Assembly (NCBI GenBank): GCA_002323775.1
Contig: DCPV01000096.1
Span: 1-9,147 of the forward strand
DNA from: Firmicutes bacterium UBA1535
GTDB lineage: Bacteria > Bacillota > Clostridia > Tissierellales > Sedimentibacteraceae
Length of the DNA stretch: 9,147 nucleotides
Direction of reading: 5' to 3'
In this document: positions 6,031 to 9,147 of the stretch, one piece after another
How positions within the stretch are numbered: the first letter of the stretch is position 1
Layout of the letters: every line of letters begins with the position of its first letter
Made by a program: the position numbers and the translations under genes
The notes under the pieces: generated by a model
What the model saw: only the letters and a program-made list of their open reading frames with translations
Told to the model about the DNA's origin: nothing
The model's database searches: none

Positions 6031-6061
6031 TTATTTAAGTGTTGAAAAAAAAATTAAATAA
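6031..6061 (+). promoter_or_regulatory. Inverted repeat spanning the -35 region of the acd promoter
   Basis: TTATTTAA (6031-6038) and TTAAATAA (6054-6061) are perfect reverse complements separated by 15 nt, the same separation as the arms of the repeat upstream of tetR. The pair brackets the -35 hexamer and reaches to 2 nt before the -10. This placement suits a repressor site, but the arms are pure A+T in AT-rich DNA, so chance is a real alternative. Confidence 0.3.
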
Positions 6062-6069
6062 GTTATAAT
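6042..6069 (+). promoter_or_regulatory. Sigma-A-type promoter for acd-etfBA
   Basis: The -35 is TTGAAA (6042-6047, five of six consensus bases) and the -10 is TATAAT (6064-6069, perfect), with a 16-nt A-rich spacer. Transcription would start near 6076 and leave a leader of about 230 nt before acd. No comparably good hexamer pair was seen in the rest of the 385-bp spacer. Confidence 0.7.
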
Positions 6070-6150
6070 ATAGTTATATAAATTGTTAAAAATTTAGCAA
6101 ATGAAATTTACTTGATTTTTAAATATATATAAACAAATTAGTTATACTAA

Positions 6151-6206
6151 TACTGAATATAATGGATATCTAAGTTTAGAGTATATACATCCTCAGAAAA
6201 TCAGTA
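6151..6206 (+). ncRNA. Possible nested stem-loop in the acd leader
   Basis: Three nested complementary pairs are visible: TACTGA/TCAGTA (6151-6156, 6201-6206), GGAT/ATCC (6164-6167, 6189-6192) and TCTA/TAGA (6169-6172, 6177-6180). Internal loops between them are uneven, including an 8-nt GTATATAC on the 3' side. The stems are short, so the fold may be weak. No known riboswitch class is recognised. It is listed because it is the most structured part of a long leader. Confidence 0.25.
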
Positions 6207-6256
6207 ATATATTTAAAAACAAGTATTATAAAAAGTAAAATAGCAAAGAGTGATGG

Positions 6257-6284
6257 TGTGAAATAGTTTAATATTTTTTTCACA
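6257..6284 (+). repeat. Stem-loop just upstream of the acd ribosome binding site
   Basis: TGTGAAA (6257-6263) and TTTCACA (6278-6284) are perfect 7-nt complements around a 14-nt AT-rich loop. The stem ends 9 nt before the AAAGGA of acd (6294-6299). It could influence ribosome access or mRNA stability. The arms resemble CRP half-sites, but the spacing is wrong for that. Confidence 0.4.
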
Positions 6285-6308
6285 AACTCAGAGAAAGGAT
6301 AATTTATT

Positions 6309-7448
6309 ATGAATTTTGAATTAAGTAAAGAACAGCAAATGGCTCAAGAGCTGTTCAGATCATTTTCAGTAAATGAAGTTAAGCCATTGGCTCATGATAT
6401 TGATGAGCAAGAGAGATTTCCAGTAGAAACAGTTGAAAAATTCAAAAAATATGGATTTTTAGGAATTCCGTTTCCAAAGCAATATGGTGGACAGGGTGCT
6501 GACAATTTAAGTTATATAATGGCTGTAGAGGAGTTAGCAAAAGTTTGTGGAACATCATCAGTAATAGTATCAGCACACACTTCATTGTGCGCAGCTCCAA
6601 TATACGAGCATGGTACAGAAGAACAAAAACAAAAATATTTAGTTCCGTTAGCAAATGGAACATATTTAGGAGCTTTTGGTCTAACAGAGGCAGGAGCTGG
6701 AACAGATGCTGCTATGCAGCAAACAAAGGCTGTTTTAGATGGAGATAATTACATCTTAAATGGTACTAAAATATTTATTACAAATGCAGGTTATGCTGAT
6801 ATTTATATAATAATGGCTATGACAGATAAGTCAAAAGGTACAAGAGGAATATCTGCGTTTATAGTTGAGAAAGATTTCCCAGGCTTCTCAGTAGGTAAGG
6901 CGGAGCACAAAATGGGTATCAGAGGTTCATCGACTTGTGAGTTAATCATGGAAAACTGTATAGTTCCAAAAACAAACCTTATTGGAAAAGAAGGCGATGG
7001 ATTTAAAATAGCTATGAAAACTTTGGATGGCGGTAGAATTGGTATAGCTGCTCAGGCCCTTGGTTTAGCTCAAGGTGCTATTGATGAGGCTGTTAAGTAT
7101 ACTAAAGAAAGAAAACAATTTGGCAGATCTATATCAGCATTCCAAAACACTCAATTCCAATTAGCTGATATGCAGGCAAGAGTTGATGCTGCAAGACTGT
7201 TAGTTTATAAGGCTGCTTGCTTTAAGGATGCTAAGAAATCATATTCTGTAGAAGCTGCAACTGCAAAATTATTTGCTTCAGAAGCTGCAATGGCTGTAAC
7301 TACAAAGGCTGTACAATTATTTGGCGGATATGGATATACAAGAGAGTATCCTGTTGAGAGAATGATGCGAGATGCTAAGATAACAGAAATTTACGAAGGT
7401 ACTTCAGAAGTACAAAGAATGGTTATCAGTGCAAATATGTTGAAATAG
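6309..7448 (+). CDS. bcd: Short-chain (butyryl-CoA type) acyl-CoA dehydrogenase
   Basis: A 379-residue flavoenzyme, the standard length for the family. It interconverts an acyl-CoA and its 2,3-enoyl-CoA using FAD; in fermenting clostridia it runs toward reduction with electrons from EtfAB. Visible features are the N-terminal helical domain (1-115), GLTEAGAGTDAA (124-135) at the FAD/substrate site, ITNAGYAD (157-164) in the beta domain, KERKQFGRSISAFQNTQFQ (266-284), and QLFGGYGYTREYPVERMMRD (336-355) followed by ITEIYEGTSEVQRM. Glu363 in IYEGT is at the catalytic-base position of butyryl- and medium-chain enzymes; isovaleryl-CoA dehydrogenases carry their base elsewhere. The start is ATG 6309, nine nt after AAAGGA (6294-6299). 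It leads an operon with etfB and etfA. Next to an amino acid importer, an isocaprenoyl-CoA reductase role (AcdB-like) is possible too; chain-length choice cannot be settled from these motifs. Confidence 0.92.
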   Translation: MNFELSKEQQMAQELFRSFSVNEVKPLAHDIDEQERFPVETVEKFKKYGFLGIPFPKQYGGQGADNLSYIMAVEELAKVCGTSSVIVSAHTSLCAAPIYEHGTEEQKQKYLVPLANGTYLGAFGLTEAGAGTDAAMQQTKAVLDGDNYILNGTKIFITNAGYADIYIIMAMTDKSKGTRGISAFIVEKDFPGFSVGKAEHKMGIRGSSTCELIMENCIVPKTNLIGKEGDGFKIAMKTLDGGRIGIAAQALGLAQGAIDEAVKYTKERKQFGRSISAFQNTQFQLADMQARVDAARLLVYKAACFKDAKKSYSVEAATAKLFASEAAMAVTTKAVQLFGGYGYTREYPVERMMRDAKITEIYEGTSEVQRMVISANMLK

Positions 7449-7465
7449 ATTGATAGTAGATTGAG

Positions 7466-7471
7466 AAAGGA
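7466..7471 (+). promoter_or_regulatory. Ribosome binding site that sets the etfB start
   Basis: AAAGGA directly abuts the in-frame ATG at 7472, leaving no spacer, so that codon cannot use it. The next ATG, 7484, is 12 nt away, rather long but workable, and gives MNIVVCVKQVPD, the usual EtfB N-terminus. Confidence 0.7.
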
Positions 7472-7483
7472 ATGTATATTAAT

Positions 7484-8269
7484 ATGAATATAGTAGTTTG
7501 CGTAAAACAAGTACCAGATACTACAGAGGTTAAACTTGACCCAAAAACTAATACTCTTATAAGAGATGGAGTTCCAAGCATAATAAACCCTGATGATAAA
7601 GCTGGATTAGAAGCCGCACTTAGAATAAAAGATGAAATAGGAGCTCATGTAACAGTAGTTTCAATGGGACCTGCACAGGCTGACCTTGCGTTAAGAGAAG
7701 CACTTGCTATGGGAGCAGATGAGGCAATACTCATCTCTGACAGAGCTTTTGGAGGAGCAGATACTTGGGCTACTTCATCAACAATAGCAGCAGCTATTAA
7801 GAAGTTAAACTATGATTTGATTATAACAGGAAGACAAGCAATAGACGGAGATACAGCACAGGTTGGACCACAAATAGCTGAGCATTTAGGACTTGCGAAT
7901 ATAAGCTATGCAGAAGAAATCAAGGTTGATGGCGATAGCATAATAGTAAAAAGACAATTTGAAGACAGACATCATATAATAAAAGCAAAAATGCCTGTAC
8001 TAATTACTGCACTTACTGAATTAAATGCTCCAAGATACATGACTCCGGGCGGAATATTTGATGCTTACAGAGAAAAAGAAGTTAAATTATACACTCTTAA
8101 TGATATAGATGTAGACCAAAGCAACATAGGTTTAAAAGGTTCACCTACTAAGGTTAAGAAGTCATTTACAAAACAAGCTAAACAAGCAGGAAAAGTTTAT
8201 AATAATTTAGATGCTTCAGAAGCAGCAGAAATAATTGTAAGCACTTTGCAAGAGAAGTTTATAATTTAA
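7484..8269 (+). CDS. etfB: Electron transfer flavoprotein, beta subunit
   Basis: A 261-residue soluble protein, the usual EtfB size. It dimerises with EtfA and passes electrons between NADH or ferredoxin and the acyl-CoA dehydrogenase. Family features in order are MNIVVCVKQVPDT (1-13), DGVPSIINPDDKAGLEAAL (28-46), HVTVVSMGP (55-63), REALAMGADEAILISDRAFG (71-90) running into GADTWATS (91-98), the nucleotide loop GRQAIDGDTAQVGP (116-129), and RQFED...KMPVLIT (157-175). SDRAFGGADTxATS and GRQAIDGDTAQVGP match, from memory, the clostridial/Acidaminococcus EtfB that binds a second FAD and bifurcates electrons, rather than the AMP-binding mitochondrial type. Bifurcation is therefore likely but inferred. 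It lies 35 nt after acd and 20 nt before etfA, as one operon. Confidence 0.95.
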   Translation: MNIVVCVKQVPDTTEVKLDPKTNTLIRDGVPSIINPDDKAGLEAALRIKDEIGAHVTVVSMGPAQADLALREALAMGADEAILISDRAFGGADTWATSSTIAAAIKKLNYDLIITGRQAIDGDTAQVGPQIAEHLGLANISYAEEIKVDGDSIIVKRQFEDRHHIIKAKMPVLITALTELNAPRYMTPGGIFDAYREKEVKLYTLNDIDVDQSNIGLKGSPTKVKKSFTKQAKQAGKVYNNLDASEAAEIIVSTLQEKFII

Positions 8270-8289
8270 TTGAAAGGAACGAGAATATT

Positions 8290-9147
8290 ATGAATATATC
8301 AGATTACAAAGGTATCTTTGTTTTTGCAGAGCAAAGAGATAAAAAAATAGAAAAAGTTTCCTTAGAGCTTATCGGAAAAGCAAAGGAATTAGCAGATGTT
8401 ATAAAAACTACTGTTACGGCTGTTTTACTTGGACATCAAATGGATGAGCAAGCTACTGAGCTTAATTATTACGGAGCTGACAAGGTTATATATGTTGATG
8501 ATAAAAATTTAGACATTTATATGACAGAGCCATATACACATTCTTTAGTTGAGATTATTAATAGAGATAAACCTGAAATTATGTTGTTTGGAGCTACTGC
8601 TATAGGCAGAGATTTAGCACCAAGAGTTTCAGCAAGAGTTAAGACAGGACTTACAGCAGATTGTACAGGACTTGAAGTAAATGTTGAAGAAAATAATAAC
8701 TTGATGATGACAAGACCTGCATTTGGCGGAAATATCATGGCGACAATTGTATGCCCTGACCATAGACCACAAATGGCGACTGTAAGACCGGGAGTTATGA
8801 AACAACTTCCATCAAATAAAGATAAAACAGTAAATGTTGAAAAATTATCCCTTGAAATTCCAAAAGAAAAATTCAATGTAGAGATAGTTGATATTATCAA
8901 GCATGTTCAAGAAAAGATGAAAATTGAAGATGCTAAGGTAATAGTATCAGGTGGTAGAGGCGTAGGCGGAGCAGAAAACTTTGCTATGCTAGAGCAACTT
9001 GCAGAAGCTCTAGGCGGAACTGTAGCTGCTTCAAGAGCAGCGGTTGATGCCGGATGGATTGCTAAGGACAGACAGGTTGGACAAACAGGAAAAACTGTTA
9101 GACCAAACCTTTATATCGCTTGTGGTATCTCAGGAGCTATACAGCAC
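8290..9147 (+). CDS. etfA: Electron transfer flavoprotein, alpha subunit (3' end cut by window)
   Basis: The first 286 residues of EtfA, which usually runs to about 320-345 residues. The gene is open to the last base with no frameshift. The N-terminus (MNISDYKGIFVFAEQRD) starts directly with the alpha/beta domain; the ferredoxin-like iron-sulphur extension seen in some clostridial EtfA is absent. Features are FGATAIGRDLAPRVSARVKT (100-119), TADCTGL (122-128), TRPAFGGNIMATIVCPDHRP (141-160) with ATVRPGVM (163-170), SGGRGVGG (220-227) opening the FAD-binding domain, SRAAVDAGWI (248-257), GQTGKTVRPNLYIACGISGA (264-283) and IQH at the edge. The window thus ends inside the EtfA FAD signature. The start is ATG 8290, 11 nt after AAAGGA (8273-8278). 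Confidence 0.95.
   Translation, partial: MNISDYKGIFVFAEQRDKKIEKVSLELIGKAKELADVIKTTVTAVLLGHQMDEQATELNYYGADKVIYVDDKNLDIYMTEPYTHSLVEIINRDKPEIMLFGATAIGRDLAPRVSARVKTGLTADCTGLEVNVEENNNLMMTRPAFGGNIMATIVCPDHRPQMATVRPGVMKQLPSNKDKTVNVEKLSLEIPKEKFNVEIVDIIKHVQEKMKIEDAKVIVSGGRGVGGAENFAMLEQLAEALGGTVAASRAAVDAGWIAKDRQVGQTGKTVRPNLYIACGISGAIQH

Larger units (their letters stand above)
5924..6308 (+). other. Long AT-rich spacer carrying the acd promoter and leader
   Basis: No reading frame with a plausible start and ribosome binding site is visible here on the plus strand. Base composition is about 18% G+C. The first part (5924-6030) shows only weak short inverted repeats after tetR, with no convincing terminator. 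The middle holds the promoter at 6042-6069. The remainder, from about 6076 to 6308, would be transcribed as a leader with inverted repeats at 6151-6206 and 6257-6284. I see no T-box, S-box or other riboswitch consensus that I recognise. Confidence 0.7.

Noticed and set aside
6257..6284. CRP-like site TGTGA...TCACA
   Set aside because: The half-sites are 18 nt apart instead of about 6, and the pair lies well downstream of the promoter. It is better read as a leader hairpin.
6076..6308. T-box or other amino-acid riboswitch in the acd leader
   Set aside because: No T-box conserved core, terminator/antiterminator pair or other recognised riboswitch consensus is present.
6545..6748. Plus-strand open frame of 67 codons inside acd
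   Set aside because: It overlaps the acyl-CoA dehydrogenase in another frame and its translation is low-complexity, with no protein features.

Overview
The window is low-GC, plus-strand-only bacterial DNA. Compact genes carry AGGAGG-type ribosome binding sites, and spacers are very AT-rich (about 18% G+C by hand count over 5941-6300). Protein types, codon use and gene order suggest an anaerobic, amino-acid-fermenting member of the Clostridia (Bacillota). The genus cannot be told from the sequence alone.

Layout. (1) Positions 1-68 hold the last codons of an unidentified upstream gene. (2) Positions 123-5111 are a complete branched-chain-amino-acid-type (LIV/HAAT family) ABC importer in the order livH, livM (two permeases), livG, livF (two ATPases), livK (lipoprotein solute receptor). 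The first four genes are tightly packed, except for a 90-nt livG-livF gap that holds two perfect stem-loops and a 9-codon mini-ORF whose stop overlaps the livF start. Another stem-loop straddles the livF stop just before livK. A 14-bp stem-loop after livK probably ends the transcript. (3) Positions 5306-5923 encode a TetR-family regulator. (4) Positions 5924-6308 are a 385-bp non-coding spacer with a strong sigma-A-type promoter (TTGAAA-16-TATAAT) and a leader of about 230 nt with local inverted repeats. (5) Positions 6309-9147 are a short-chain acyl-CoA dehydrogenase followed by etfB and etfA. etfA is cut by the window end after 286 codons, inside its FAD-binding signature.

How the parts fit. 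The importer brings in an amino acid, probably branched-chain. The Acd-EtfAB set is the enzyme system that reduces an enoyl-CoA (crotonyl-CoA or a branched analogue) to the saturated acyl-CoA. In clostridia this set is commonly flavin-based electron bifurcating. Together they suggest Stickland-type or butyrate-type amino-acid fermentation, with the TetR protein as likely local, probably acyl-CoA-responsive, regulator. This link is inference from adjacency.

No mobile element, CRISPR array, tRNA, rRNA, defence locus or clearly new enzyme system is visible. The items worth a second look are mostly in the non-coding DNA: the livG-livF junction, the post-livK hairpin whose loop is complementary to an upstream segment, the inverted repeat and shared motif around tetR and acd, and the long acd leader.
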